A program made the translations under genes and the position numbers. Of a stretch of DNA of 64,000 nucleotides, positions 35,562 to 45,227 are shown piece by piece. This DNA comes from Limimaricola sp. G21655-S1 (GTDB lineage: Bacteria; Pseudomonadota; Alphaproteobacteria; Rhodobacterales; Rhodobacteraceae), in NCBI RefSeq assembly GCF_027213785.1, contig NZ_JAPWGO010000002.1, positions 285,903-349,902 on the forward strand. Reading direction: 5' to 3'. Numbering within the stretch: position 1 is the stretch's first letter; every line of letters begins with the position of its first letter. The notes below the pieces were generated by a model. That model saw only the letters and a list, made by a program, of their open reading frames with translations, had not been told where the DNA came from and searched no databases.

Positions 35562-37361
35562 TTAGCTATCCATCTTCAACGCAGAGATGAACGCCTCCTG
35601 CGGGATGTCCACCTTGCCGAACTGGCGCATCTTCTTCTTGCCCGCCTTCTGCTTGTCCAGAAGCTTGCGCTTGCGGGTCGCGTCGCCGCCATAGCATTTG
35701 GCAGTCACGTCCTTGCGCATCGCCGACAGGGTCTCGCGGGCGATGACCTTGCCGCCGATCGCGGCCTGAATCGGGATCTTGAACATGTGGCGGGGGATCA
35801 GCTCCTTGAGCTTTTCCACCATCGCCCGGCCGCGCATCTCGGCCCGGTCGCGGTGCACCATCATCGACAGCGCGTCGACCGGCTCGTCGTTGACGAGGAT
35901 CGACATCTTCACGAGATTGTCCTGCCGATAGCCGGTGATCTGGTAGTCGAAGCTGGCATAGCCCTTGGTCACCGATTTCAGCCGGTCGTAGAAATCGAAC
36001 ACCACCTCGTTAAGCGGCAGGTCGTAGACCACCAGCGGGCGCGAGCCGGCATAGGTCAGCTCGATCTGGATGCCGCGCCGGTCCTGGCACAGCTTGAGCA
36101 CGTCGCCCAGATAGTCGTCGGGGACCATGATCGTCGCCTTGATCCGCGGCTCCTCGATATGGTCGACATGGGTGAGGTCGGGCATGTCGGCGGGGTTGTG
36201 CAGCTCGTGCATCGTGCCGTCGCGCATGTGCACGTGGTAGACCACCGAGGGCGCGGTGGTGATCAGGTCGATGTCGTATTCGCGGTCGATCCGGTCGCGG
36301 ATCACCTCGAGGTGCAAGAGCCCGAGAAAGCCGCAGCGGAAGCCGAAGCCGAGCGCCGCCGAGGTCTCCATCTCGTAGGAGAAGGAGGCGTCGTTCAGCG
36401 CCAGCTTCTCGATCGCGTTGCGCAAATCCTCGAACTCGGCCGAATCCACGGGGAACAGCCCGCAGAACACCACCGGCACCGAGGGCGCGAAGCCCGGCAG
36501 CGGCTTGTCCGCGCCCTTCTTCTCGTGGGTGATGGTGTCGCCGACCTTGGTGTCGCGCACCTGCTTGATCGAGGCGGTGAGAAAGCCGATCTCGCCCGGC
36601 CCCAGCTCGTCGACGGGAAGCATGCCGGGCTTGAACACGCCGATCCGGTCGACCTGGTGCACCGTGCCGTTCTGCATGAACTTGATGCGGTCGTTCTTCC
36701 TGAGCACGCCGTCCATGATCCGCACGAGGACCACGACGCCGAGATAGAGGTCGTACCACGAATCGACCAGCATCGCCTTCAGCGGCGCGTCGCGGTCGCC
36801 CTTCGGCGCGGGCAGGCGGTGGACGATCGCCTCGAGCGTCTCGCGGATGCCCTCGCCGGTCTTGGCCGAGACCAGCATCGCCTCGGAGGCGTCGATGCCG
36901 ATCACGTCCTCGATCTGCTCCTTGATCCGGTCCGGCTCGGAGGCCGGCAGGTCGATCTTGTTCAGGACCGGGACGATCTCGTGATCCGCGTCGAGCGCGT
37001 GGTAGACGTTGGCCAGCGTCTGCGCCTCGACCCCTTGGGTCGAATCGACGACCAAGAGGGAGCCCTCGACCGCGCGCATCGAGCGGGAGACCTCGTAGGC
37101 GAAATCGACATGGCCGGGCGTGTCGATCAGGTTCAGCACGTAGGTCTCGCCGTTCAGCGCCTTGTAGTCGATGCGGACGGTCTGCGCCTTGATGGTGATG
37201 CCGCGCTCGCGCTCGATGTCCATGCTGTCGAGCAGCTGGGCCTTCATCTCGCGGTCTTGCACCGTCCCGGTCGACTGGATCAGCCGGTCGGCAAGCGTCG
37301 ATTTACCGTGGTCGATATGAGCCACGATGGAGAAGTTGCGGATGTGCGAAAGCTCGGTCAT
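35562..37361 (-). CDS. lepA: Elongation factor 4 (back-translocating GTPase LepA)
   Basis: Ribosome-associated translational GTPase affecting initiation and elongation fidelity. The 599-residue product has exactly the usual length. G1 is [10 protein letters not shown]2/G3 includes ERGITIK and DTPGHVDF, and G4 is NKIDLPA. LepA-specific C-terminal region: [25 protein letters not shown] and [17 protein letters not shown]. The frame is open upstream, but the start MTELSHIRN is the family start. Monocistronic. Confidence 0.98.
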   Translation of the reverse strand: MTELSHIRNFSIVAHIDHGKSTLADRLIQSTGTVQDREMKAQLLDSMDIERERGITIKAQTVRIDYKALNGETYVLNLIDTPGHVDFAYEVSRSMRAVEGSLLVVDSTQGVEAQTLANVYHALDADHEIVPVLNKIDLPASEPDRIKEQIEDVIGIDASEAMLVSAKTGEGIRETLEAIVHRLPAPKGDRDAPLKAMLVDSWYDLYLGVVVLVRIMDGVLRKNDRIKFMQNGTVHQVDRIGVFKPGMLPVDELGPGEIGFLTASIKQVRDTKVGDTITHEKKGADKPLPGFAPSVPVVFCGLFPVDSAEFEDLRNAIEKLALNDASFSYEMETSAALGFGFRCGFLGLLHLEVIRDRIDREYDIDLITTAPSVVYHVHMRDGTMHELHNPADMPDLTHVDHIEEPRIKATIMVPDDYLGDVLKLCQDRRGIQIELTYAGSRPLVVYDLPLNEVVFDFYDRLKSVTKGYASFDYQITGYRQDNLVKMSILVNDEPVDALSMMVHRDRAEMRGRAMVEKLKELIPRHMFKIPIQAAIGGKVIARETLSAMRKDVTAKCYGGDATRKRKLLDKQKAGKKKMRQFGKVDIPQEAFISALKMDS

Positions 37362-37567
37362 GGCCCGCATATGAAGGGGTTCGAGCTTTCGGTCAATGGG
37401 GCGGCGCGGCGGCTGCGCGCGCATGCGCTCACGCCATCGTGAGGGAGCCGCGGCGGCGGCGCTGCGCGGTCGAATTGCGCAAGGCTGCGGAGTGCGGCAT
37501 CTTGGCGCCCGGCAGAGCAGCACCGCGATCCGGGTCAACCCGGGCCGGTCAGACGGGGAATACGGGC

Positions 37568-37867
37568 ATGCGCATCATCATATCCATCATCGCGCTTACG
37601 GCGCTGACGGCCTGCGGCGGCGGGCGCCCCACCGGCGCGATCAGCCGCGCCTGCGAGGCGAGCGACCGGCCCGGCGCCAACCCGGCGCTGTGCTCCTGCG
37701 TGCAGGGTGCCGCGAACGCGACGCTTACGGGAAGCGAGCAGCGCCGGGCGGCCAAGTTCTTCAAGGACCCGCAAAAGGCGCAGGACACCCGGCAGCAGGA
37801 TGGCCAGGAGGCGTTCTGGCGCCGTTACAAGGCTTTTGCCGATCAGGCTGAGGCGATCTGCCGCTGA
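37568..37867 (+). CDS. Small lipoprotein with conserved Cys pair
   Basis: A 99-residue predicted lipoprotein: signal peptide [16 protein letters not shown] with lipobox LTAC (lipidated Cys16). The mature part has cysteines in SRACEAS, ALCSCVQ and EAICR, and a [28 protein letters not shown] helix. Similar Rhodobacterales proteins are often labelled arginine transporter; nothing in this sequence supports transport, and I treat the label as unreliable. It sits upstream of meaB on the same strand, 37 bases apart, but without a functional connection I can show. Confidence 0.75.
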   Translation: MRIIISIIALTALTACGGGRPTGAISRACEASDRPGANPALCSCVQGAANATLTGSEQRRAAKFFKDPQKAQDTRQQDGQEAFWRRYKAFADQAEAICR

Positions 37868-37904
37868 GACTGGACAGGCGGCGCCCTCGTCGCGACAAGG
37901 GGCC

Positions 37905-38903
37905 ATGAGCATCGAGATCGAGGATCTGGCAGCGCGTCTCGTCGCGGGTGAGCGGCGGGCGCTGGCGCGGGCGATCACGCTGGTGGAAAGCACCCGCGCC
38001 GATCACCGCGCCGCGGCCGAGGCATTGCTGGACCGCCTCGCCGATCCCGACCGCACGGCGCTGCGCGTCGGGCTCTCGGGCACGCCCGGCGTCGGCAAGT
38101 CGAGCTTCATCGAGGCGTTGGGACTACGGCTCGTGGAAGATGGCCACCGCGTGGCGGTGCTCGCGGTCGATCCCTCCTCGGCCCGCTCGGGCGGCTCGAT
38201 CCTGGGCGACAAGACCCGGATGGAGCGGTTGAGCCGCGAGGCCCGCGCCTTCATCCGCCCCTCCCCCGCCGCCGCCCAGCTGGGCGGCGTGGCGCGGCGG
38301 ACCCGCGAGGCGATGCTGCTGTGCGAGGCGGCGGGCTTCGACGTGGTGATCGTCGAGACGGTGGGCGTGGGCCAGTCCGAGACGCTGGTGTCGCGGATGA
38401 CCGACGTGTTCCTGCTGCTGCTGGCCCCCGCCGGCGGCGACGAATTGCAGGGGGTGAAACGCGGCATCATGGAGATCGCCGACCTCGTGCTCGTCAACAA
38501 GGCCGATGGCGATCTCGCGGCGCAGGCGCAGCGCACCCGCGCCGATTACGCGGGCGCGCTGCGGCTGATGCGCCGGCGCGACACCGACCCCGAGGGCATC
38601 CCGGCCGCGCGCACCGTTTCGGCACTCACCGGCGAGGGGCTCGCCGAGGCCTGGGCCGAGGTGGAACGGCTTGCCGCTTGGCGGCGCGACAGCGGCGTGA
38701 CGGCGCGGGTGCGCGCCGCGCAGGCGGGCCAGTGGTTCGAGGACGAGCTGCGCGCCGGCCTCGAGGCCCTGCTCGCCTCGGACAGCGAACTCGCCGCACG
38801 ACTGGAGCGCCTGCGCGCCGAGGTCGAGGCCGGTCGCACCGCGCCCGGCGCCGCGGCGCGCGCGGCGCTCGATCCGCTGGTTCGGGCGCTGCGGGACGCT
38901 TGA
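37905..38903 (+). CDS. meaB: Methylmalonyl-CoA mutase-associated GTPase MeaB
   Basis: G3E-family GTPase that loads and protects the adenosylcobalamin cofactor of methylmalonyl-CoA mutase. The 332-residue protein has Walker [19 protein letters not shown], the switch regions [19 protein letters not shown] and [11 protein letters not shown], and the guanine motif VLVNKADG. The mutase itself is not in the window, but prpE (propionyl-CoA formation) is 7 kb upstream, consistent with a propionate-to-succinyl-CoA route. An AAGGGG site is close to the ATG. Confidence 0.94.
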   Translation: MSIEIEDLAARLVAGERRALARAITLVESTRADHRAAAEALLDRLADPDRTALRVGLSGTPGVGKSSFIEALGLRLVEDGHRVAVLAVDPSSARSGGSILGDKTRMERLSREARAFIRPSPAAAQLGGVARRTREAMLLCEAAGFDVVIVETVGVGQSETLVSRMTDVFLLLLAPAGGDELQGVKRGIMEIADLVLVNKADGDLAAQAQRTRADYAGALRLMRRRDTDPEGIPAARTVSALTGEGLAEAWAEVERLAAWRRDSGVTARVRAAQAGQWFEDELRAGLEALLASDSELAARLERLRAEVEAGRTAPGAAARAALDPLVRALRDA

Positions 38904-39026
38904 CGCGGCCATGGAATCCCCGTAAGGCCCCCTGACCGAATTCATGGCCCGGCCCCGTTGCCGACGCCGTATCCGTGCCTTCGGGCTCGGATTTCTGCCA
39001 GGCCCCGAGACACGAAGGATGAGACC

Positions 39027-39317
39027 ATGTCGCGCCGCTGCGAACTGACCGGAAAAGGCCCGATGACTGGCAACAATGTCAGCCACGCCAACAACAAGAC
39101 CCGTCGCCGCTTCCTGCCCAACCTGCAGGATGTGACGCTGCTGTCCGATACGCTGGGCCGCGGCTTCAAGTTCCGCGTCTCGTCGCACGCGCTGCGTTCG
39201 GTCGATCACCGCGGCGGCCTCGACGCCTTCCTCGCCAAGGCGAAGGAAGAGGACCTGTCGGCGGCCGCGCTGAAGGTCAAGAAAGAGCTCGCGAAGGCCG
39301 CTTCGGCCACCGCCTGA
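39027..39317 (+). CDS. rpmB: 50S ribosomal protein L28
   Basis: Large-subunit ribosomal protein. The 96-residue sequence [33 protein letters not shown] is unmistakable, including the conserved Cys and SHANNKT element; a C-terminal Lys/Ala-rich extension is typical for alphaproteobacteria. Single-gene unit with its own intrinsic terminator directly downstream. GAAGGAT precedes the ATG. Confidence 0.98.
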   Translation: MSRRCELTGKGPMTGNNVSHANNKTRRRFLPNLQDVTLLSDTLGRGFKFRVSSHALRSVDHRGGLDAFLAKAKEEDLSAAALKVKKELAKAASATA

Positions 39318-39338
39318 TCCCTTCGGATCGCGAAGACC

Positions 39339-39373
39339 AAGGCCCGGCCCTCCCGCGAGGTGCCGGGCCTTTT
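39339..39373 (+). terminator. Rho-independent terminator of rpmB
   Basis: AAGGCCCGGC (39339-39348) pairs with GCCGGGCCTT (39362-39371) around a thirteen-base loop and runs into TTTT. It lies 21 bases past the rpmB stop. Confidence 0.85.
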
Positions 39374-39383
39374 CGCATGCCTT

Positions 39384-39444
39384 CGACTTTGTTCCTGAAA
39401 TACGCCGGGGGAGCCGCCCAGCGGGCGGCGGGGGCAGCGCCCCC
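39384..39444 (+). repeat. Intergenic leader-plus-hairpin element, copy 3
   Basis: Leader CGACTTTGTTCCTGAAATAC then GCCGGGGG (39384-39411). It is followed by a perfect stem GCCGCCC-agc-GGGCGGC (39413-39429) and a second stem GGGGGC-agc-GCCCCC (39430-39444). The same order and spacing occurs on the reverse strand at 44666-44726, with different bases but preserved pairing in the first stem. Located between rpmB and hrpB, 24 bases before the hrpB start. Confidence 0.75.
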
Positions 39445-39468
39445 TACCCGGCCAGACCGAGGCGCGAC

Positions 39469-41877
39469 ATGACCCGACTGCCGATCGACGATGCCCTGCC
39501 CGAGCTGCTCGCCGCGCTGGAGAGCAGAGGACAGGCGGTGCTGATGGCCCCGCCCGGAGCCGGCAAGACGACGCGGGTGCCCTTGGCGATGCTGGGTCGC
39601 ATCCCCGGCCGCATCGTCATGCTGGAGCCGCGTCGCCTCGCCGCGCGCGCGGCGGCCATGCGAATGGCCGCGACGCTGGGGGAACGGGTCGGTGAAACGA
39701 TAGGCTTCCGCATCCGGGGCGAGGCCAAGGTCTCCAAGGCGACGCGGATCGAGGTCGTAACCGAAGGCATCCTGACGCGGATGATCCAGTCCGACCCCGA
39801 ATTGTCGGGCGTCGGGGCGGTGATCTTCGACGAGTTCCACGAACGCTCGCTCAACGCCGATCTCGGTCTCGCCCTATGCCTCGAGATCCGCGGCGCCCTT
39901 CACGAGGACCTGGTGCTCGTCGCGATGTCGGCGACCCTCGACGCTCAGCCCGTGGCGGATCTGATGGGCGCGCCGGTGGTGATCTCCGAAGGGCGCAGCT
40001 TTCCGGTCGAAACCCGCTGGCTCGAGCGGCCACTTGGGCCCCGCGCCCGGTTGGAGCCGGAACTGGCGGCGCTGGTGGAGCGTGCGGCGGCCGAGGCGAC
40101 GGGTTCGATCCTCGTCTTCCTGCCCGGCGAGGGCGAGATCCGGCGTGTGCAGGGCCTGCTGGAGGGACGGCTTCGCGACTGCGAGGTGCTGCCGCTCTAC
40201 GGCGCGCTGCCGCCGGCGCAGCAGGCGGCGGCACTCGAACCCGGTTCGGGCCGCCGGGTGGTGCTAGCCACCGCCATCGCCGAGACCTCGCTGACGATCC
40301 CCGACATTCGCGTCGTCGTCGATGCGGGCCGCGCCCGCCGGGCCCGGTTCGACCCGGGCTCCGGCATGTCGCGGCTGGTCACCGAGAGGGTCACCCGGGC
40401 CGAGGCAGCGCAGCGGGCGGGACGCGCGGGCCGGGTCGCGCCCGGCGTGGCATACCGGCTCTGGACCCGCGGCGAGGAGGGCGCGCTCGCGGCCTTTCCC
40501 GACCCGGAGATCGCCAGCGCCGATCTTGCGCCGCTGGCGCTCGAGCTGGCGCTGTGGGGCGCCCGGTCCCTGCCCTTCCTGACGCCGCCGCCTGCCCCGG
40601 CCCTCGCCGAGGCGCAGGCGCTGCTGCGCGATCTGGGCGCGCTCGACGGCATGGGCACGATCACCGCGCATGGTCGCCGCCTCGCCGCGCTGCCGCTGCA
40701 TCCGCGGCTCGGTCACATGCTGGAGACCGCCGGAGCGCAGGCCGCGCCGCTGGCCGCTCTGATGGGTGAGCGCGACCCGCTGCGCGGTGCCGGCGCCGAC
40801 CTGTCCCTGCGCCTCGCCGCTATCGCCGGACGGCGCGATTTGCCCGCCCCGCCCGACATGGGCGCGCTGTCGCGAATCCGTGACGAGGCAAGGCGGCTGT
40901 CGCGCGGCCGCGCCCAGGGGCCGGAGATGTCGCCGGGCGCGATGGCGGCGCTCGCCTATCCCGACCGGATCGGGCTGAGGCGGCCCGGCGACGATCCGCG
41001 ATGGCTGTTGTCCGGCGGGCGCGGCGCGGTGATGCCGGGCTCGGACGCCCTCGCGGGGGCGCGGCTGATCGTGGCGACGGATCTCTCGGACGATGTGCCC
41101 GAGGCCCGCATCCGCCTCGCCGCCCGGATCGAGGAAGCGGAACTGCGCGAGGTCTTCGCAGACCGGATCGAGGAGGTCGCCATATGCGAGTGGTCGAGGC
41201 GCGAGAACCGCGTCACGACCCGGCTGCAGGAACGGCTCGGCGCGATCGCGCTCTCGGACCGGATCTGGCGCGATGCGCCCGAGGATGCGGTCGCGCGCGC
41301 CATGCTCGACGGGGTGCGCCAGCTCGGCCTGCGCCCCTCCCCCGCCGCGGAGCGGTTCCGCGCGAGGGTGCGGCTGGTGAGCGCGGGCGGTGCCGACCTG
41401 CCGGACCTGTCGGACGCGGCGCTGATGGAGCGGCTGGAAGAGTGGCTTCTGCCCTATCTGGGCGGCGTGAAGACCGCCGGCGACTGGAAGGGTTTCGACC
41501 TGTTGGGCCCATGGCAGGCGATGCTCGACTGGAACCAGACCCAGCTTCTCGACCGCGAAGCACCGCCCGCCTACACCACGCCGCTGGGGCGGCAGGTGCC
41601 GATCGATTACGGTGACGCGCAGCCCGAGGTCTCGCTCAAGCTACAGGAGGTCTTCGGCGTCGCACGGCACCCCATGATCGGTGGCACGCCGCTGAAGATG
41701 ACGCTGCTGTCGCCTGCCGGTCGGCCGGTGCAGGTGACCGACGACCTGCCCGGTTTCTGGGCCAGCTCCTATGCGGATGTGCGCAAGGACATGCGCGGCC
41801 GCTACCCGCGTCACCCATGGCCCGAGGACCCGACCGAGGCGGCGCCGACCCTGCGCGCCAAGCCACGCGGGACGTAG
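39469..41877 (+). CDS. hrpB: ATP-dependent helicase HrpB
   Basis: DEAH-box RNA helicase family protein of 802 residues. Motif I is APPGAGKTTRVPLAML (about residues 26-41), motif Ia LEPRRLAARAAA, and motif II DEFH in IFDEFHERSLNADL. Motif III is SATLD and motif VI is RAEAAQRAGRAGRV. The HrpB-specific C-terminal domain begins around residue 470 and ends with the SSYADVRKDMRGRYPRHPWPEDP signature. Its physiological role in bacteria is poorly defined. It starts just after a leader-plus-hairpin element. Confidence 0.96.
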   Translation: MTRLPIDDALPELLAALESRGQAVLMAPPGAGKTTRVPLAMLGRIPGRIVMLEPRRLAARAAAMRMAATLGERVGETIGFRIRGEAKVSKATRIEVVTEGILTRMIQSDPELSGVGAVIFDEFHERSLNADLGLALCLEIRGALHEDLVLVAMSATLDAQPVADLMGAPVVISEGRSFPVETRWLERPLGPRARLEPELAALVERAAAEATGSILVFLPGEGEIRRVQGLLEGRLRDCEVLPLYGALPPAQQAAALEPGSGRRVVLATAIAETSLTIPDIRVVVDAGRARRARFDPGSGMSRLVTERVTRAEAAQRAGRAGRVAPGVAYRLWTRGEEGALAAFPDPEIASADLAPLALELALWGARSLPFLTPPPAPALAEAQALLRDLGALDGMGTITAHGRRLAALPLHPRLGHMLETAGAQAAPLAALMGERDPLRGAGADLSLRLAAIAGRRDLPAPPDMGALSRIRDEARRLSRGRAQGPEMSPGAMAALAYPDRIGLRRPGDDPRWLLSGGRGAVMPGSDALAGARLIVATDLSDDVPEARIRLAARIEEAELREVFADRIEEVAICEWSRRENRVTTRLQERLGAIALSDRIWRDAPEDAVARAMLDGVRQLGLRPSPAAERFRARVRLVSAGGADLPDLSDAALMERLEEWLLPYLGGVKTAGDWKGFDLLGPWQAMLDWNQTQLLDREAPPAYTTPLGRQVPIDYGDAQPEVSLKLQEVFGVARHPMIGGTPLKMTLLSPAGRPVQVTDDLPGFWASSYADVRKDMRGRYPRHPWPEDPTEAAPTLRAKPRGT

Positions 41878-41928
41878 CGGCAATCGGCCGATGTGCTTCA
41901 GGTCGCCAAGGAAGCTGAATGGGTCAGA

Positions 41929-41956
41929 TTGCATTACCTGTTCATGATGTTATGTT
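41929..41956 (+). promoter_or_regulatory. Candidate sigma-70-type promoter of Nudix gene
   Basis: TTGCAT (41929-41934) and TATGTT (41951-41956) are separated by 16 bases, in a locally AT-rich stretch 47 bases before the Nudix start codon. This is a reasonable housekeeping promoter by spacing and match, unproven. Confidence 0.45.
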
Positions 41957-42002
41957 ACCCGGCACAAGAACAAGAACGGTACGCGTTATCCGAGGCAGCC
42001 TT

Positions 42003-42449
42003 ATGACCCCCAAGGACCTTCCGGGCGAGATGTCCGGCAGTTACACCACCCCGATCCACCGGCAGCTCGCTGCCCTGTGCCACCGCAAGGGCAAAAAGGG
42101 CCGCGAGGTGCTTCTCGTCACCTCCTCCGAGGGGCGCTGGATCCTGCCCAAGGGCTGGCCGATCGAGGGCATGCGCGACAGCGACGCCGCCCTCGTCGAG
42201 GCGTGGGAGGAAGCCGGGGTGCGCGAGGGCAAGGTCAAGCGCAAGCCGGTCGGCACCTTCGTCGCGGTCAAGCTGTCGAAGCATGGCGACGAGGAGATCT
42301 GCGTCACCCGCGTCTTCGAGGTGAAGGCCAAGACCGTGCTCGACGACTATCCCGAGGTGAAGCGGCGCGACCGGCGCTGGGTCCCGGCCAAGGTGGCGGC
42401 GCGGCTGGTCACCGAGGACGGGCTGCGCGAGATTCTGCGGGAAATGTGA
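42003..42449 (+). CDS. Nudix hydrolase (DIPP-like)
   Basis: A 148-residue Nudix-fold protein probably hydrolysing a nucleoside or polyphosphate diphosphate. The region WILPKGWPIEGMRDSDAALVEAWEEAGV aligns with the Nudix box. The canonical first Glu is Met and the Arg of REUxEE is Val, while EAWEEAG keeps the metal-binding glutamates. Proteins with this PKGWP pattern are common in proteobacteria and resemble diphosphoinositol phosphatases. The substrate cannot be assigned. The start chosen follows GAGG; the open frame upstream overlaps the candidate promoter. Confidence 0.85.
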   Translation: MTPKDLPGEMSGSYTTPIHRQLAALCHRKGKKGREVLLVTSSEGRWILPKGWPIEGMRDSDAALVEAWEEAGVREGKVKRKPVGTFVAVKLSKHGDEEICVTRVFEVKAKTVLDDYPEVKRRDRRWVPAKVAARLVTEDGLREILREM

Positions 42450-42453
42450 TGCC

Positions 42454-43128
42454 TCAGCGCGCGCCGATCAGCCGGTCGACCACCTGCATCAGCGTCTCGC
42501 CCTCGGCATCGGCGGGCGCCATCACGGCGCTGCGCGGCCGGCCGTTCCGGGTGACGTAGCCGGTGATCAGCCCGGCGCTCCGCGCGCCCTGCACGTCCCA
42601 GCCATGCGCCGCGACAAGGGCGAGCCGCTCGGGCGCAACGCCGATCCGGGCGGCGGCGTGGTGATAGACCCGCGTGGCGGGCTTCCAGCGGCCAGGCTCG
42701 TCGACCGAGATCACCCGGTCCACGAAATCCGACAACCCGTTGCGCTCGACCAGCGCGCGGGTGACCTTTTCGCTGCCATTGGTGAGGATGGCGACCGGCA
42801 ACCCGTCGCGCTTCAACCGCTGCATCGCGGGCAGCACGTCGGGTTCCGCGTCGAGTTCGGTAAAGCCCGAAAGGATCGCCTCGATCCTGGGGCCGCGCTC
42901 CTCGATGCCTTGCGCTTTCATCATCGCGTCGAGCGTGGCTTCCGCGAGCTCGCGAAACGGCTTGTAGATGTCGAGCGCGCAGAGTGCGAAGGCATCGCGC
43001 AGCATCTGCGCGAACCACGTCTCCAAGGCATGGCCGGGAAGCCCCGCCGCCTCGATACGCGGCCGCAGGCTTTCGAGGGAAAACAGGGTTTCCACCGCGT
43101 CGAAGGCGATGGCGTCGGGGCGGGGCAT
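42454..43128 (-). CDS. Type II haloacid dehalogenase (HAD superfamily)
   Basis: HAD-fold hydrolase of 224 residues matching the L-2-haloacid dehalogenase subgroup. The nucleophile Asp is in AIAFDAVETLFSLE, motif II is AILTNGSEKV, the lysine is in RWKPATRVYHHA, and the final AAHGWDVQGARSAGL segment is intact. It may dehalogenate 2-haloacids, but many members act on other phosphorylated or halogenated small molecules. GGAG lies upstream of the ATG. Convergent with the Nudix gene (four-base gap) and separate from the arg operon behind it. Confidence 0.88.
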   Translation of the reverse strand: MPRPDAIAFDAVETLFSLESLRPRIEAAGLPGHALETWFAQMLRDAFALCALDIYKPFRELAEATLDAMMKAQGIEERGPRIEAILSGFTELDAEPDVLPAMQRLKRDGLPVAILTNGSEKVTRALVERNGLSDFVDRVISVDEPGRWKPATRVYHHAAARIGVAPERLALVAAHGWDVQGARSAGLITGYVTRNGRPRSAVMAPADAEGETLMQVVDRLIGAR

Positions 43129-43192
43129 GGGGCGGTCTCCGGTCAGGGCGTCGGGGGCCAACGCGAGCCGCCGAGCCGCGTTCCCGGGGCAC

Positions 43193-43714
43193 TCAGATGG
43201 CGCGGGCGTAGTGCAGCAGCTGCAGCGGCACGCCGCGCAGCTCGGCCGGCGGCAGGTCGCGTCCGGTGAGCGTGAAGCCGTTGGCCTCGAGCACCCGGAT
43301 CGAGGCGGCGTTGCGGGTGGCCACCTTCGCTTCTAGGCGCGCGATCCCCGCATCCCGCGCCAGCGCGATCGCCGCCGCCAGTGCCGCCTTGGCGAGACCC
43401 CGCCGCGCATGATCGGGGCCGATCCGGTAGCCGACCTCGGCGCATGGCCCCTCGGGCGTCTCGGTGAGTCCGGTGAGATTGACCCGCCCCATGATCTCGC
43501 CCCCGAGACTGCGCACCAGATAGAACCGGTCCCGCCCGGCCTCCGGTCCCTCCAGCAGCTCGCGCAGGAACCCGCGCAGCGTCTCGGGATCGAAATAGCC
43601 TGCCGGGCGCGGCGGCACTTCGCGCTCGAACCAGTCGCTGCTGGCCATCTCGAATGCCGCCAGCGCCTCGGCGTCCTCGACCTTGAGCGGCTCCAGGCGA
43701 AATTCGGGCGTCAC
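43193..43714 (-). CDS. GNAT-family N-acetyltransferase (RimJ/RimL-like)
   Basis: A 173-residue acetyltransferase of the Acetyltransf_3 type. The acetyl-CoA loop region is [27 protein letters not shown], followed by [16 protein letters not shown], the usual motif B. It starts with GTG inside the argF stop codon (GTGA overlap), so its translation depends on argF. Residues before the core ([15 protein letters not shown]) are typical of RimJ/L-like enzymes that acetylate amines or protein N-termini. Substrate unknown; last gene of the arginine operon. Confidence 0.87.
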   Translation of the reverse strand: MTPEFRLEPLKVEDAEALAAFEMASSDWFEREVPPRPAGYFDPETLRGFLRELLEGPEAGRDRFYLVRSLGGEIMGRVNLTGLTETPEGPCAEVGYRIGPDHARRGLAKAALAAAIALARDAGIARLEAKVATRNAASIRVLEANGFTLTGRDLPPAELRGVPLQLLHYARAI

Positions 43715-44637
43715 GCGCCCAGGCACCAGCGCATCACCGCCTTCTGCGCGTGCAGCCGGTTCTCGGCCTCGTCGAAGATCACCGAATGCGGCCCGTCCAT
43801 CACCTCGCTCGTCGCTTCGTCGTCGCGATGCGCGGGAAGGCAATGCATGAACAATGCGTCGGGCTTGGCCCGGCTCATCAGCTCGGCATTGACCTGGTAG
43901 CCGCGCAGCTGGTTGTGCCGCCGCTCTTTCGCCGATTGCGGATCGTGCATCGACACCCAGGTGTCGGTGACCACGAGATCCGCGCCCTCGACCGCCGCCA
44001 TCGGGTCGCGAACGATCTCGATATTGGCGCCCGCCTCCCGGCACGCCGCGAGGATCTCGGGATCGGGGTCGAGCGGCTTCGGGCCGGTGAAGACGAGATC
44101 GAAGCCGAACCGGGCGCTCGCATGGGCGAAGCTCGCGAAGACGTTGTTGCCGTCGCCCGACCAGACCACCCGGCGCCCCTTGATCGGGCCGCGATGCTCT
44201 TCGAAGGTCATGATATCTGCCATGATCTGGCACGGATGTGTGCGGTTGGTCAGGCCGTTGATCACCGGCACGGTGGCGTTCTCGGCCATCTCCAGCAGGG
44301 TCTGTTCCTCGAAGGTCCGGATCATGATCAGGTCGACATAGCGCGACAGCACCCGGGCCGTGTCGGCGATGGTTTCGCCGTGGCCGAGCTGCATGTCGGC
44401 GCCGGACAGCACCATGGTCTGGCCGCCCATCTGGCGCACGCCGACATCGAAGCTCACCCGGGTGCGGGTCGAGGGCTTTTCGAAGATCAGCGCCACCATG
44501 CGCCCGTCGAGCGGCTTCTCGTCGTCGCACATGCCCTTGGGGCGGCCACTGCGCGCATCCTTCATGGCGCGGGCATGGTCGATCATCGCGCGCAGATCGT
44601 CCGTGGGGGTGGGCAGGATGTCGAGGAAATGGGTCAT
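43711..44637 (-). CDS. argF: Ornithine carbamoyltransferase
   Basis: Forms citrulline from ornithine and carbamoyl phosphate, sixth step of arginine synthesis. The 308-residue protein has the carbamoyl-phosphate site STRTR (in [13 protein letters not shown]), HPCQ (in [11 protein letters not shown]), DTWVSMH for ornithine, and HCLPAHR near the C-terminus. Normal length. It follows argD and an intervening GNAT in the same direction, separated from that GNAT by a leader-plus-hairpin repeat, and is coupled by GTGA to the next GNAT. Confidence 0.97.
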   Translation of the reverse strand: MTHFLDILPTPTDDLRAMIDHARAMKDARSGRPKGMCDDEKPLDGRMVALIFEKPSTRTRVSFDVGVRQMGGQTMVLSGADMQLGHGETIADTARVLSRYVDLIMIRTFEEQTLLEMAENATVPVINGLTNRTHPCQIMADIMTFEEHRGPIKGRRVVWSGDGNNVFASFAHASARFGFDLVFTGPKPLDPDPEILAACREAGANIEIVRDPMAAVEGADLVVTDTWVSMHDPQSAKERRHNQLRGYQVNAELMSRAKPDALFMHCLPAHRDDEATSEVMDGPHSVIFDEAENRLHAQKAVMRWCLGA

Positions 44638-44665
44638 GTCGGTCTCCCGGGTCGGATGGCGGAGG

Positions 44666-44726
44666 GGGGGGCGCTGCCCCCCGTCGCTTGCGCGACTCCC
44701 CCCGGCGTATTTGAAGAAAGATGAAA
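44666..44726 (-). repeat. Intergenic leader-plus-hairpin element, copy 4
   Basis: Read on the minus strand right after the GNAT stop: TTCATCTTTCTTCAAATACG then CCGGGGGG, a stem GTCGC-gcaa-GCGAC (44683-44696) and a second stem GGGGGGC-agc-GCCCCCC (44666-44682). Its architecture is the same as copy 3, with compensatory changes in the first stem. It separates the GNAT gene from argF. Confidence 0.75.
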
Positions 44727-45227
44727 TCATGCCGGCTCGAGCAGCATCAGCCGGATCGGCGTGCCGTCCTCGCAGGGCAGGATCGTGTCGCCGGCGAAAC
44801 CGGCGCGCAGATAGGCCGCGATGGCGCGGGTGTTGTCGGGCGCGGGATCGACCGCGACCAAGGGCGCGCCTGCCGCGATCAGTTGCAGCGCGCGGGCGCG
44901 CAGGAAGGCCGCGCCATGGCCGCGCCCGAGATAGGCCGGATCGCCGAGGAAGGCGTCCATGCCGCGCGCGCGCCTTTGCAAATGCGCGTAATGCGGCATG
45001 TCGTAGAAATGGACGTCGTAATCCTGGACATAGGCAAAGGGATGCGCCCGGTGCTCGACGATGCGCATGTCGGTGCCGGTGTTGCCCTCGGCCCAGTCGC
45101 GCTCGATCTCGGCCCATTCGGTGGCGGCGTCGCCCCACCAGCCGTCGATATGCGGCTCCGCCAGCCAGCGGTCGAACAGCCGCCGGTCCGAGGCGACCAG
45201 CGGCCTGAAGCGGTAGTCAGCCGGCAT
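44727..45227 (-). CDS. GNAT-family N-acetyltransferase (Acetyltransf_8-like)
   Basis: A 166-residue acetyltransferase related to aminoglycoside 6'-N-acetyltransferases and siderophore acetyltransferases. The pattern [27 protein letters not shown] opens the fold, [21 protein letters not shown] is the acetyl-CoA loop, and [19 protein letters not shown] is motif B. It overlaps the end of argD by eleven bases, so it belongs to the arginine transcript. Actual substrate unknown; resistance to an antibiotic cannot be claimed from sequence. Immediately followed by a structured repeat. Confidence 0.87.
   Translation of the reverse strand: MPADYRFRPLVASDRRLFDRWLAEPHIDGWWGDAATEWAEIERDWAEGNTGTDMRIVEHRAHPFAYVQDYDVHFYDMPHYAHLQRRARGMDAFLGDPAYLGRGHGAAFLRARALQLIAAGAPLVAVDPAPDNTRAIAAYLRAGFAGDTILPCEDGTPIRLMLLEPA

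Noticed and set aside
44666-44726. Possible ordinary intrinsic terminator for the GNAT gene
   Set aside because: There is no U tract, and the same leader-plus-two-stem architecture recurs elsewhere, so it is better described as a repeat element, although it may also terminate transcription.
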